Origin: Dromiciops gliroides
Taxonomy: Eukaryota; Chordata; Mammalia; Microbiotheria; Microbiotheriidae
Length of the DNA stretch: 64,000 nt
Assembly (NCBI RefSeq): GCF_019393635.1
Contig: NC_057862.1
Span: 678,930,314 to 678,994,313, forward strand
Direction: 5' to 3'
Shown here: positions 26,825 through 38,868 of the stretch, one piece after another
Layout: the number at the start of each line of letters is the position of its first letter
Numbering within the stretch: the first letter of the stretch is position 1
Translations under genes and position numbers: made by a program
Notes under the pieces: model-generated
What the model saw: only the letters and a program-made list of their open reading frames with translations
What the model was told of the DNA's origin: nothing
Databases searched by the model: none

Positions 26825-27116
26825 AAAGATACACAGGAGCCAGGAAGAATGTATTCATGCAAGCAAAGAAACCAACCAACCAAGGCTGTTTGCACATTTC
26901 CTCCATTGCATGAGCTCAGGTGAAGAATTGTAGAGGAAACTGACCTAGAAGGAAAGATGGCACAGGAATTGTTATGAGGGATCTGTCCAAGGTTCTGAAG
27001 ATGCCTCGCAGAGAACTACAGAGGAGCAGTAACTCTTTGGATGAAGTTTTTTGGTTTGTCCTTCCCAAGCATTTATCCCTTGTTTTTAGAAAAAAGCCTG
27101 ATGTAAAGCTATGGGG

Positions 27117-27265
27117 AAACACATAAGACATGGGACCTCTTCCCCAATATCCTTCAGAGCCTTTCTGTTCCTTGTGATTCTAGCTGGGAGCAGCTGCCTA
27201 ATCCCTGTGTGCTTACTCTTTTCCATTTTGTGACCCTTCAGAGGATGAGATATTGTGCAACTGAA
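27117..27265. repeat. Inverted partner of 24773-24930
   Basis: Reads as the reverse complement of 24773-24930 at roughly 88% identity, with one 8-bp indel. The longest shared blocks include CTAGCTGGGAGCAGCTGCCT. This is either an old inverted duplication or two copies of an unrecognised repeat. Confidence 0.8.
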
Positions 27266-27339
27266 GCCCCTACTCAAAAGAAAGGAAAAATAATTTATTT
27301 GGTTTATTGAATTTCAAGTAATTGGTGGGGGCAGTGGGA

Positions 27340-27420
27340 TGGAGTGGGGAAGAGAGAAACAGAGAGAGAGAGACACACACAGAGAGAAACAGAGAAACAG
27401 GGACAGAGAGACAGAGAGTC
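27340..27420. repeat. GA-rich low-complexity tract
   Basis: Interrupted AGAGAG/ACACAC/GAAACAGA units. Confidence 0.9.
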
Positions 27421-27869
27421 AACTCTCCAAACTGAATCAGAGCAGCTGGCAAAAGGAGCCAGATTTGTGACATGGAAAGAAGAACCAGGAAGAGGGTTAA
27501 TGCTGGAAATATTGCTGGCACACAAAGAAGCAGAGAATGCCCGGGGACAAGGGAGGGACAGCTGTCACTGGGATCAGCAAAGGGAGGGGGGTAGGAAGGC
27601 ACTTAGAGGAATGGCATCCGAAAGAACGTTGCCAAAATAATTCACCCCTGACAAGTATATAATTTACAAGCTTTTCCATCTACTTTTCTCTTTTATATGT
27701 TTACACACGTTGTCTGCCTTATATGGCAAGAGCCAGGAAGTCAAGAAATATCTCTTCCTCTTTTTCCTTATTTAGAACCCATTACATTGCCAAAGAGCTA
27801 TGGTCATAGGCACCAACATCTGGACATAACAAATGATTATTTTATTCATTAATCTGTCTTTTTAAAAAA

Positions 27870-28156
27870 GACTAGATCTCCCTTACTCAGTCTGGAAATG
27901 CAGGGCTCCTTATGGGCCTGATTTCACTCAAATTGGTATGAGAGCTTTGCCCTACTCTATTCCAACCTGTACCAACTGGCCTTTATTTAAACAGCCTGGT
28001 CCTTCTCCCTCAGGTACTCATCATATTGATACTAGACTTAGAGTGGACACCTGATTGAATTAGTCTACTGCAGCTCAGAACTCGCTAGCTGAAGAAATCC
28101 ACCTGCTTCAGCCTTTTCAGTAGGTGGGATTACAGACTGGCACCCACTGTGCCTGG
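27870..28156 (-). pseudogene. 7SL (SRP) RNA pseudogene, near full length
   Basis: Read on the minus strand from 28156, the order of segments follows mammalian 7SL RNA. It runs GCCAGGCACAGTGGGTGCC, then TGTAATCCCACCTACT, GAGTTCTGAGCTGCAGTAG, CAGGTGTCCAC-CTAAGT, ATCAATATGATGA, then the S-domain equivalents (GGTTGGAA, GGGCAAAGCTC) and a 3' end with a T-run near 27865. Length is about 287 bp versus roughly 300 for 7SL. There are many substitutions throughout, so it is not expected to be functional. The presence of the S domain distinguishes it from Alu-type SINEs. Confidence 0.82.
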
Positions 28157-28370
28157 CTAATTTGTTTAATTGCAAGACAATTTCCTTTAATCTCTCACCC
28201 TCAAATTATATTTAGGAATTTTTTAGTGGTAATGCATTTATTTTGCTGTTGTTTTTTGGGTCGTGAATAGGGAACTGATTTGGATATAGCAATGAAAGGT
28301 AAGAGTAAGTAGGTACTTCTTTGGAAGGAAAAATATGACGAGTGGGGGTTTCATGGCCAAGTAATATCTT

Positions 28371-28510
28371 TTTTTTGTGGGGCAATGGGGGTTAAGTGAC
28401 TTGCCCAGGGTCACATAGCTAGTAAATGTCAAGTGTCTGAGGCCGGATTTGAACTCAGGTACTCCTGAATCCAGGGCTGGTGCTTTATCCACTGCGCCAC
28501 CTAGCTGCCC
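28371..28510 (-). mobile_element. tRNA-derived marsupial SINE
   Basis: Minus copy with the 14-bp duplication CCAAGTAATATCTT at 28357-28370 and 28511-28524. Confidence 0.95.
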
Positions 28511-28699
28511 CCAAGTAATATCTTAATAAAGCAGGGAAGGCATTGTGAAATATCCAAGTTTGCAGTGGCCACAAGCTCTCCAGGATAATGTGATATAAAT
28601 GGGGATGGGAAAAGAAGCTGGTGTTGAAATAGTCAAGTGTGACTGCTAACAACTTCGAATGAGAAGTCAAAAGTGCATGATCATTGTTCAGCACCATGA

Positions 28700-29042
28700 T
28701 TTTTTTCTTTTTAATAGTATTTTATTTTTTCCAATTACATGTAAAGACAAGCTTAAATATTCATTTTTGAAAAATTGGAGCTCTAAACTTTTTCCCTTTC
28801 TCCTTTACCTCCCTCTCCCTATGATGGTAAACAATTTTATATAAGTTATATATGTGCAATCATGTAAAACATATTTCCATATTAGGCATGTTGTAAGAGA
28901 AGAAACAGACCAAAAGAAAGAAAATATGAAAAAAATAAAGTGAAATTGGTATGCTTCAATCTGCATTCAAATTCCATCAGTTTTTTCTCTGGATGTGAAT
29001 AGCATTTTTCATCATGAGTCCTGTGGAATTGTCTTGGATCAC
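28700..29042 (-). mobile_element. 5'-truncated L1 3' UTR
   Basis: Minus-oriented: 'ttttccaattacatgtaaag', 'gcaatcatgtaaaacatatttccatatt' and 'catcatgagtcctgtggaattg' occur in family order. It ends at an (AT)n microsatellite (29043-29081). Confidence 0.85.

Positions 29043-29081
<39 letters not shown>
29043..29081. repeat. (AT)n microsatellite
   Basis: AT repeats with one TG interruption, directly abutting the truncated L1 end. Confidence 0.93.
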
Positions 29082-29419
29082 GATTTACCAATCATATAAC
29101 CTCTTTGGTCCTTAGTTAATGGGGTCGGTCCTCTCCAGGCCTAAATCTATGATCCTACCTGTGTGACCCTGGGTGAGTCACTTCCTCTCTGAAAAATGAT
29201 GGGGTTGAATAATATAATCCCAAGGCCTCTTCTAGCTCTAAATTCCTTATCTTATATTCCTACCCATGTGATTTAGGACAAATCACATAACCCCTCTGGA
29301 CTTCAGTTCTCTCCTCTGTTAAATTAGGCAATTGGATTGGATGACCTGCTTTTAATTTCCCCTCCAGCTTTCTAGCTCATACCATCTCCTTTATGACCTC
29401 AAAACCTCTTCAACAATTC

Positions 29420-29692
29420 ATTTATTTTTTAGTGTATTTTTTATTTTATTTAATTTTTTTTCCAATTACATATAAAGATTTTTTTGAGTTCCAAATTTTT
29501 CTCCTGCCCTCTCTTCCCTCCCCCCACCCAAAGCCAGCTAGCAATCTGATATACGTTATATGTTATAATCATGTTAAACACATTTCCACATTAGTAATTT
29601 TGTAAGGGAAGAATCAGAACAAAAGGAAAAAAATGCAAGAAAGAATAAACAATGACCAAAAAAGTGACAACAAAAGTGAAAATAGTATCAAT
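29420..29692 (-). mobile_element. 5'-truncated L1 3' UTR
   Basis: Minus-oriented copy of the same family: 'ttccaattacatataaag', 'gagttccaaatttttctcc', then the A-rich 'cagaacaaaaggaaaaa' block. It is truncated before the ORF2 end. Confidence 0.85.
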
Positions 29693-29699
29693 AATTCTT

Positions 29700-30660
29700 T
29701 TCAATTCAATTCAATTCCAAAATCCCAGATTGTGTATTTTCTATCTGCAAGGCTCTGTAATTGGCACTGGGATTTGTAATGATGAAAACTGGCATGGCCC
29801 CTACCTTCAGGAAGCTTACCTGGTAATAAGGGGGATGGGCTAAGACATATGGACTATGCATGTGGTGTGTGTACACAGAGTGTATTATAAAGGAAACTAG
29901 AGGTCCAGACGAAGTGCTCTAGAAAGATTGGAGGAGCCCAAGATTGCTTTCAACTGGAGGGATTAGGGGTACCTTTATAGAGAAAGAGGCACCTGAGTTA
30001 GAGTTGGAAGGGGAGAAAAAAGATTTCAGTAGACAGGGACAAGAGAGCCAGTGCATGTAGACCTGCAGCATTTCCTGCACAAATGCAGGGAAGTGGGAGA
30101 GGGCAGGGGTAGATTGGGAAATGGCATTTAGGCTTGTCTGAAACATAGAAGGTGAGAATACATAGTGATGTGAGATTCAACTGAAAAATTCTTACACCAA
30201 GGAGTTTGTGTTTTATCTTAGAAGCAATAGTTAGCGGGGTGGCTAGGTGGTGCAGTGGATAGAGCACTGGCCCTGGAGTCAGGAGTACCTGAGTTCAAAC
30301 CCGGCCTCAGACACTTAACACTTACTAGCTGTGTGACCCTGGGCAAGTCACATAACCCCAATTGCCTCACTAAAAAAACCCAAAAAATTAAAAAAAGAAG
30401 AAGCAATAGTTAGCCCCTTAAGGGTACTGAACAAGAGAGTTATGCAGTCATGCCTTTGCCATTAGGAAGAGGTTTTTGTGTCTTTGTGGATTGGAGAGGG
30501 GAGGGACTGGAGGGAGGCTAAAATACAGGCAAGAGAAGATAAATGGCTGGACTATGATGGTGGCCAAATGAGCAGAGATGAAGGCACGGACATGAGAGAC
30601 ATTGGAGGCCATTGTTTGGGTGTGGGGAGTGAGGGAGAGGAAGGAGTCAAAGACGAATGG
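29700..30660 (+). repeat. L2-like LINE 3' region carrying a SINE insertion
   Basis: A long diverged copy: 'ctgcaaggctctgtaattggcactgg' at the left, then 'aggaagctta', then a region continuing on both sides of the SINE at 30236-30398 to about 30660. No open frame. Family assignment is tentative. Confidence 0.45.
30236..30398 (+). mobile_element. tRNA-derived marsupial SINE
   Basis: Plus copy with an A-rich tail. The 16-bp duplication AGAAGCAATAGTTAGC lies at 30220-30235 and 30399-30414. Confidence 0.95.
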
Positions 30661-30964
30661 ATAATTTTAAGTCTTTGAAATCCTTGATTCTGAATGATCT
30701 TTCTCTAGCTTTGAACATTTACCTACTAACCAGGACAGACAGCAGAAGCCTCACAGGGCCAATGTGTCTCAGCTGTGATTTCTCTCTGGCTTTGCCTGTC
30801 TTTCGTGGTTGCATGTTGACTGTAAACTTGAAATGTTGCTATTCCAGACTATGTTATTGCTCACCTTGATTAGCTCTTTGCTTTAGTTCTTGGCCCAATT
30901 CCTCAATATCATGATTCTTTATTCCTTTCCTCCTTTCCTCCCTCCTTCCCTCTCTTTCTTTCTT

Positions 30965-31770
30965 TCTTTCCTTAACAGCATTTTTTCCAGTTACATATAA
31001 GGATAGTTTTCAACATTCATTTTTATAAGATTTTGAGTTCCAAATTTCTCTTACTTCCTCCCTTCCCTACCCTCTCCCCAAGGCAGCAAACAATCTGATA
31101 TAGGTTATATGTGTGCAATTAAATTAAACATTTCCACATTAGTCATATTGTGAAAGAAGAATCAGAGGAAAAGAGAAAAAACCTCAAGAAAGAAAAAAAC
31201 CAAAAAAAGTAAAAAATAGTATGGTTCAATATGCATTCAGATTCCACAATCCTTTTTCTGGATATGGAGAGTATTTCCTATCATGAGCCCTTTGGAAATG
31301 TCTTGGATCATTGTATTGCCAAGAAAAGCAAAGTCTATCACAGTTGATCATCACACAATGTTGTTACTATGTACAATGTTCTCCTAGTTCTGTTCTCTTC
31401 ACTCATCATCAATCCATTTAAATCTTTCTGGGTTTTTCTGAAATCTGCCTGCTCATCATTTCTTATAGCACAATAGTATTCCATTATGTTCATATACCAC
31501 AACTTGTTCAACTATTCCCCAGTTGATGAGCATCCCCTTGATTTTCAATTCTTTGCCACAACAAAGAGAGCTGCTCTAAATATTTTTGTGGGTCCTTTTC
31601 CCTTTTTTATGATCTCTTTGGTATACAGACCTAGTAGTGGTATTACTGGTTCAAAGGGTATACACAGTTCTATAGCCCTTTGGGCATAGTTCCAAATTGT
31701 TCTCCTGAATGGTTGGACAACTCTACCAACAATGCATTAGTTTTCCAATTTTTCCACAGCTTCTCCCACA
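30965..31770 (-). mobile_element. L1 3' end with decayed ORF2 C-terminus
   Basis: The longest L1 piece in the window, about 0.8 kb, in minus orientation. It has the full 3' UTR, then the ORF2 C-terminal region with its frame broken, then sequence upstream of it to about 31770. Inactive. Confidence 0.85.
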
Positions 31771-32579
31771 TATCATGATTTTTTCACTGGCATTCTTCAT
31801 GCCTGCCCTTTGGAACTGATGACTACATTTTATCCATTCTGTTCCCTCAATCAGGATGCATGACTGGGTTTCCTTTGTTTCTCTGAGATCACAGAATCTT
31901 AGGGTTGGAAGGGATCTTAGAGGCCATTGAGCTCTAGTCATTTCTCTCTACAATATTCCTGACAGCTTTCATGTGCAGACTTCAACTGGGGTCTTTTTCA
32001 ACCTCATTCCTTTCAACCGAACATGGACAATGAACATGTCAGTCCCTTGGCCAGGTCTGTCCAATGCCCATGGAAATTACCTCTAATGTAAAATATGGAT
32101 ATCTTTGTTTGGTATTCAAGCCCTTCATGATATATTGATAGTTAGCTAGCATTTACATAGTACTTGAAGGATTCCAGAATTCTTTACAAATAGATTCTTG
32201 TTTGATCCTCACAACAACCTTGGGAAGTATCATGCCCCTTTTACAGATGAGGAAATGTCAGCCAAGGTTAAGTGACTTGTCTTCCTGATTGCAGGTCCAT
32301 TGCTCTGTTCACTGTGGTGCCCCCTAGCTGCTCCAGCCCACCTTTCTAGACTTATTACATACATCACTCCCTTTCAGGAAATCTCTAGTCTAGTCAAACT
32401 GGCATTCTTGCTGTTTCCTGAACTTGGCATTCCTGGAGTACTTGCTCTTCTTACTGCCACATCTTAAAATCCCTAGCTTCCTTCAAAGTTTGACTCAGAT
32501 ACCATCTCCTACATTATGCCTTTCCCGATCACTCCAGCTATTAATGAATGCCTCTTGGGTACCACACTGCCTTACTTTT

Positions 32580-32884
32580 GGGGCAGCTAGGTAGCACAAT
32601 GGATAGAGCACTGGCCCTGAAGTTGGGAGGACCTGAGTTTAAATCTCACCTCAGACCCTTACTAGCTGTGTGACCCTGGGCAAGTCACAACCCTGATTGC
32701 CTCAAACATCTGGGGCCATCTCCAGTTGTCCTGATGTATATCTTGCCACTAGACCCAGATGACTTTGGAGGAGAAAGTGAGGTTGGTGACCTTGCACAGC
32801 CCTCCCTCACTTAAATCTAATTCACTTCAAGTCATGACATCACCTCCTGATGTCATGGTCCTCTTTGAGAGCGAAGGACAAACA
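32580..32884. mobile_element. Composite repeat: SINE (plus) fused to the unnamed family (minus)
   Basis: 32580-32700 is a SINE with a deletion after 'cagaccc'. 32706-32884 is the unnamed family in minus orientation. As a unit this is the reverse complement of the arrangement at 18091-18408. Confidence 0.8.
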
Positions 32885-33094
32885 AATCTTGCTTTTATTT
32901 TGTGAATTCTTCTATGTTTTCTCTCTTGTTTGGAATTTAAATTTCCTGAGGGCAGGGATTGTTTTTCTTTTGTCTTTGTTCCCACATTGCCTAGCATAAA
33001 GTAGATGTTTAGCAAATGATTGTGGACTGTCATTTTCTGCCCTCTGCTATCTTCTGGGAATCATGGGGTCCAAGTGGCCCCCCAGCCCAGTTTT

Positions 33095-33238
33095 TTTTTT
33101 TTGCAGGGCAATGGGGGTTAAGTGACTTGCCCAGGGTCACACAGCTAGTAAGTATCAAGTGTCTGAGGCCAGATTTGAACTCAGGTACTCCTGAATCCAG
33201 GGCCGGCGCTTTATCCACTGCACCACCTAGCCGCCCCT
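33095..33238 (-). mobile_element. tRNA-derived marsupial SINE
   Basis: Minus copy with the duplication CCAGCCCAGTTTT at 33082-33094 and about 33239-33251. Confidence 0.94.
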
Positions 33239-33570
33239 CCAGCCCAGTTTTAACCCTGTCATTTCCCATGTGTCACTTGAAAGCCCCATGGACATTAAAT
33301 AGGATACTCATAACAACAACTACAATAACTAATAACAAATATTATTAATAATAATCAATATTATTAAGAATGATTGATTTTAAATTTTACTAATATTAAA
33401 GCATTTATAGAGCACTTGAAGGCTTGCAAAGCACCTTATAAATATCTCATTTTATCCTCACAACAACCCTGGGAGATACGTGCCATGATTATCCCCATTT
33501 TACAGATAATGAAAATAATGCAGTTATAGGTGATGTGGCTTGCCCAGAGTTACACAGCTGGTAAGTAAGT

Positions 33571-33837
33571 AAGTGAGCTGGAGGGCAGATAGGTGACACC
33601 ATAGTGGACAGAGCACTGGACTTGGAGTCAGGAAGACCCGAATTCAAATCCAGCCTCAGACACCTAATAGCTGTGTGACCCTGGACAAGTCACTTTACCC
33701 TGTTTGCCTCAGTTTCTTCATCTATAAAATGAGCCAGAGAAGGAAATGGCAAACTCCACTTCAGTACCTTTGCCAAGAAAACCTCAAATGGGATCATGAA
33801 GAGTCAGATGTCACTGGAATGACTGAACAACAAAAGT
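33571..33837 (+). mobile_element. Long marsupial tRNA-derived SINE (second family)
   Basis: The head is tRNA-like ('agataggtgacaccatagtgg', B box 'GAATTCAAATCC'). The body has 'cctcagtttcttcatctat', 'gagaaggaaatggcaaac', 'tttgccaagaaaacc' and 'catgaagagtcagatg', with an 'aacaacaaaa' tail. About 265 bp. Other copies: 38617-38868, 46115-46372 and 51293-51540 (plus); 41610-41862 and 50340-50570 (minus). Confidence 0.88.
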
Positions 33838-33949
33838 ATCTGAGGCTGGATTTGAACTCAGGTCTTCCTGACTTGAGGGCCAAGGCTCTGTCCACTGAGC
33901 TGCCTGGATGCCTCATCATAATGTTAACTCCCCTTTCTGGAGGGTTTTT

Positions 33950-34427
33950 TCCCTAAATTTTAAAATTTATTTATTTATTTAAGTTTTCAACCTTTGTTTA
34001 GATAAGATTTCCAATTTCAAGTTTTTCTCCCTCCCTCCCCTCCCTTCCCCCTCCCCTAGACAGCAGGTAATCTGATATATAACATCAAACATATTTCTGC
34101 ATTAGTCATGTTATACAAGAAGAATCAGAGAAAGAAGGAAAAAGTTCCAAAAAGAAAAACAACAGCACCAAAACCAAAAGAGATAGTATGGTCCAATCAG
34201 CGTCCATATTCCACAGTTTCTTTCTTTTTTTTCTGGATTTGGAGAGCCTTTTCCATCATGAGTCCTTTGGAACTTTCTTGTACCATTGGATTGGTGAGAA
34301 GAATCTAGTCTATCACAGTTGATCAACACATAATGTTGATGATACTATGCACAATGTTCTCCTGGTTCTGCTCATCTCACTCATCATCAGCCCATGCAAG
34401 AGCCTCCAGATTTCTCTGAACTCCTCC
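33950..34427 (-). mobile_element. 5'-truncated L1 3' end with 15-bp target duplication
   Basis: Minus-oriented L1 3' UTR of the subfamily also seen at 23620-24190 ('ctggatttggagagcctttt'). It is bounded by TTCTGGAGGGTTTTT at 33935-33949 and 34428-34442. Confidence 0.9.
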
Positions 34428-34442
34428 TTCTGGAGGGTTTTT

Positions 34443-36630
34443 AATTTCTGAGGCACTTTCCCAGAAACAATCCTATAATATTTAGCACCACCGTCCCCTT
34501 TTTTACAGGTAGGGAAACAGCCTCAGAGAGTGGAAATGACTTTCCCAAAGTCTCACAGACACATCTGCCCCACAGAGACAGGATTTGAACCATGGCTTCT
34601 TGGCTCCAAGTCTGTCCCCTCCACTCATGACTCTTTGGTGCCTCTTCCATCATCTCCTGACCTCCAATAGCATGAAGGAAGAAGCTGGAACTTGATGGAC
34701 AGGAGAGGTCACATGTTGGTGCTGAGGGGGAGTGATCCCTAGAACCATAAAGCATTGTGTGTGTGTGTGTAGGGGGGGGGGTCTCAAGAAGGTTGTACCC
34801 ATGTCACAGGTCCTATTTAGGCTGGGGATTTTCACTGGATTTCTTTCCTTCAGGCTAGATGACCTCAAAGAAGGTCCGATTCTACTTTCAAACTTGATGA
34901 TTTATTTCTTTTAGGTGCCAGGAGCTAAAATTTCTCTAATGATTCAGACTATTTTTCCTTTAAAAAAAGTAAGATCTGAGAACCAGCAGATTATATATAT
35001 TTGGCAAAGCACCCAAATTAGCTGACGGGGGGAGGCCTGTATTTTAAGAAAGCAATAATCTTTTAAATTAACTTGAGAACATGCCATGGAAAGGGATGAA
35101 TCAAAGCAATCCTGAATCTCACTTACTGGCTGGGGGGTGGGGGGCAGCTTCAGGATGCCGGCCTCTGCGTGGGCACACAGAGAGGAATAGGGAAGGACTA
35201 TTGCCTCTTGGAAAGATGGTTCACAAAATTCTTCATCTGTAGAGGTGTGCCCTGACTCAGTCAATGCATAGCCAGTGCCCACTGAACACCCACTGTGAGC
35301 AGAGCCCCCTGCTGAGTGCTGGCAGGAGGAAGGGGGGAACAGTCACTGGCTTCATAGTAGAGAGCAAAGAGAGAGTTTCTGCTTCTGGTTTGGTCAGGAT
35401 GCAGCAGTCTTTGCCCTCGGGGACCACCTCCTTGAGGGAGGCTCAGTGCTTTTGTTCAGAGAACCTCTGGCTTCCCAGAATTCATATAATCACAGGATTC
35501 AGGGAACTCCAGGGCTAAAGAGGGATAAAGATTTCTTGATATCAGAAAACACTTGTGCTTGTGGAGACAACCTGGTCTCTAGCATGGTGGTGGGTACACA
35601 AGCCCATGACTGATGGGAGACCCCTGGTCTTATAGGAGAGACAAAGCCCCTGCCCTCAGAGAGCTCCTCCTCTGATATCAAGGAGAGTTCCTGGGACATG
35701 GTCCCTACCAAAGGACCTATTTTGTTTAATAGGAAAGATAAGAAGATGCAAAGGATGCAAAGGAGGCATTACAAGAACCTTTAAAACCCAGCTAGGAATG
35801 CATGTTATATGCTATATACCCACCAACCCAAGATATAGTCACATACATGTATACAAACATACTTCACAGCCCAATTCCACAAAGTGAACGGTCCAGAAGG
35901 TCAAAGTCAGTGTCAAGAATCCCATGTGAGAGCAGAGTTCCTGTATGCAGCTCAGCAAAGGAGGGTTTGGATCATGGCATCATAGACCTAGAACGGGAAA
36001 GGACCTAAGAAGTCCGTGAGTCCAAATTCTTCATTCTATGGATGAGGACACTAGGGCACAGAGGCATTCCAGATGAGGAAGAGATGACTGTCACAATGAT
36101 GATTCAAATGAGATATTTGTAAAGTGCTTGACACAGTGCCTGGAATATAGTAAGTGCTTAATAAATGCTTATTCCCTTCACTGTCCTATGACTTATGCAT
36201 CAGACCCAAAGTCTAGTGCCCCATTCATTACAGTTATGCTATAGGCTTTGGAATTTGTGTCCATTGTTCATCAAAGCCAGCAGGATAGAAGCAGACTTGG
36301 GGAATGTGCCCAGAGAGGCAAAGGAACCTTTATTAATTGCATCCACATTTACACAGTATGAACCAACCCCTTTGGAAGAGCACTCCAGAGGATGCCAGTC
36401 CACGAAGAATGAAGGGCAGAATCCTGAGGTCTCCCAGGGTACAGCAGGTCCTGAGGTCTCCCAGGGTCCCAAGGTCTGTGGGCAGAATCTTGCACAATCA
36501 CATTCTGTGTCCTGGAGGCTGTTGATCATGTGAGAAGACAGTTGACTGCCTGGCTTAGAGACAGGATCCCATGGTGGTACCAGTTGCTGAAAAGGAAGCT
36601 GGGATGAGCCATTGGTCCATCTGTCTGGAT
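34443..36630. other. Intergenic sequence
   Basis: A MIR-like relic lies at about 34470-34600 and a short (GT)n at 34756-34775. An L2-like start lies near 35275-35330 and a MIR-like tail at 36095-36175. The rest looks unique, with no coherent reading frame. Confidence 0.5.
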
Positions 36631-36639
36631 AGAAGTGGA

Positions 36640-36895
36640 TCATTGAGGAAACCAGGTGGCACAATGGATAGAATTCTGCACCTGGAATCAGGAAGACCTC
36701 AGTTCAAATTCTGTCTCTGACACTTACTACTTGTGTGACCTTGGGTAAGTCACTTAGCCTCTGCCTCAGTTTCCTCATCTGTAAAATGGGGATAATAACA
36801 ACACCTACCTCCCAGGGGGTTGTTGTTAGGATAAAGAGATGATATCTGTAAAATTCTTGCAAACTTTAAAGTACTACTTAAATGCTAGTTATTAT
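36640..36895 (+). repeat. MIR/MAR-like SINE
   Basis: 'ggtggcacaatggatagaa', 'cttactacttgtgtgacctt', 'cctcagtttcctcatctgtaaaatgg' and 'gttgttgttaggat' occur in the classic order. Related plus-strand copies: 43275-43510 and 44885-45150. Confidence 0.7.
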
Positions 36896-36915
36896 GACAG
36901 GACCATCACTTTTTA

Positions 36916-37078
36916 AATTTTAATTTAATTTAATTTTTTTTTAGTGAGGCAATTGGGGTTAAGTGACTTGCCCAGGGTCAAACAGCTAGTAAGTGTTAAG
37001 TGTCTGAAGCCGGATTTGAACCCAGGTACTCCTGACTCCAGGGCCGGTGCTCTATCTATTGCGCCACCTAGCTGCCCC
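36916..37078 (-). mobile_element. tRNA-derived marsupial SINE
   Basis: Minus copy with the 14-bp duplication ACCATCACTTTTTA at 36902-36915 and 37079-37092. Confidence 0.95.
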
Positions 37079-37092
37079 ACCATCACTTTTTA

Positions 37093-38616
37093 TATTAGGT
37101 TGTACCACATTCCTGCCAAGTTGTGTAACCAATAGATCTAAATGTAAGTTACCCTATTCAAGTCCTCCAAAATACTGCAGGAGATTGTGACACCATTACT
37201 TGAATCCCACCTCAAACATTTCCTAGCTGTAAGAACCTGGGCAAGTCATGCTATCTCTTAGCCTTAGTTTGCTCATCTCTAAATGGGAATAGTAATAGCT
37301 CCTACCAAAGAGGAACTTTTAATGGGAAGATGGATGGAAAGTTGTGTGAAGACCTCCACCTCAGTAAGATAAGGTAAAATCTCACTTGTCAGTCAGACAA
37401 CAAGCATTTATTAGGCACTGTGCTAAGTGGTAAGGACACAAAGAAAAGCAAAAATATGGTCCTTACCCTCAAGGACATGACATGGGAGACATATCAGGGC
37501 TGGTCGGAGGGGGGCTGCAGGGGTAGAATCCAGGTGACTGCAGAGAAGGGAGCAGGCTAGGAAAGGAGGGTGATTGGAGAGCAGACAGTACAGTGATAAT
37601 AAGAGAGATAATGTTTGGAAAACACTTTACAATCCTTAAGGTTAATGTCAATGTTAGCTGTTGTTGTTACCCTCAGACTCTGTTTGGGTAATTTTCTACT
37701 CCCATTGTCAGCTCCTTACCCATTTAAAAAACCAACCATTGCTAACAAATCACTTCGATCTCGTGTTATAATCAAAGGCGAAGCAGTAAAATTTGAAAAA
37801 AAGTAGGGTGATGTCAAGAAAATACATCATTAAAAAGTACTCCCAGCACCTATGGCACAAGCAAAACTCTCATCTCCTCCCAATCACACAGAGATAGAAG
37901 GTGGCAAATTTAGCTTGGTCTGGTCCTGTGCCCTTGGCCCATCTAGAGCTCTGTCTAGAGCAACTGGAAACATTGGGAGAGTAACTTGCTGAGCACCACA
38001 AGAACAGTGCATCTTCAGGATCTGGGAGCCACGGCTGCTGACCAGAAACTCATGATATGGTGTCGCTCCATCTTTTTTGTCCTTTCTTTGGGCTCTCTAT
38101 TTCTCTTCCAACCCTATAACTCTCTGTGCCTTGAACATGGCCTTGGTCTTCCTGTTTCCCAGTCTATGCTCTTGCTATTACCTATATTTCTCTCCCTCTT
38201 TGTTCAATTCTTACCCATCCTTAAAAACAGATGCTGCCTGGATTTCGAGTCAGAGGATTTGGGTTCAAATCCTAGCTCTTGATATTTCCTAACTTTGTGA
38301 CTTTAGACAAGTCACTCTATCTCTTTGGGTCTCAGTTTCTCCCTCAGTTAAATGAGGGGGTTTGACTCACTGCTGTCTAAGGTCTCTTCCAGCCTTAAAT
38401 CTATGATCTTATCATCCCAAGTTTTCAGAAATAGGAACTGAACCTCAGAAAGTCAAGGTGATTTGCCTAGTGTCACTTAGCTAATAAGCATCTAAAGTAG
38501 GATTTGAACCCATTTCTTTCAGACTCTAAGTTCAGTGCTTTGTCCACATGCTGTCTTTCTTGTGAATTTATTATGTCATATTGCTTATTAGAGATATCTA
38601 TATTTTCGTCAACATA
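37093..38616. other. Intergenic sequence
   Basis: A MIR-like fragment lies at 37170-37300, an L2-like fragment at 37390-37480 and another MIR-like at 38230-38420. No gene is supported. Confidence 0.5.
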
Positions 38617-38868
38617 GGGACATCTAGGTGGCACATTGGATAGAATGCCAGCTCTGGAGTCAGGAGGACCTGACTTCAAATCCAGCCTCATACACTTTCT
38701 AGCTATGTGATGGTGGGCAAGTCACTTAACACTCTTTGCCTCAGTTTCCTCATCTGTAAAATGAGCTGGAGAAGGAAATGGCAAAACCACTCCAGAATCT
38801 TTGCCAAGAAAACCATGAATGGGGCCCCAGAAAGTCAGATACAACTGAAACAACTCAACAATAACAAT
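38617..38868 (+). mobile_element. Long marsupial tRNA-derived SINE (second family)
   Basis: Same body order as 33571-33837, ending 'caactcaacaataacaat'. Confidence 0.85.

Noticed and set aside
28060..28156. Alu-like element
   Set aside because: The homology continues through the 7SL S domain to 27870 and lacks the Alu-specific deletion and dimer structure, so a 7SL pseudogene fits better.
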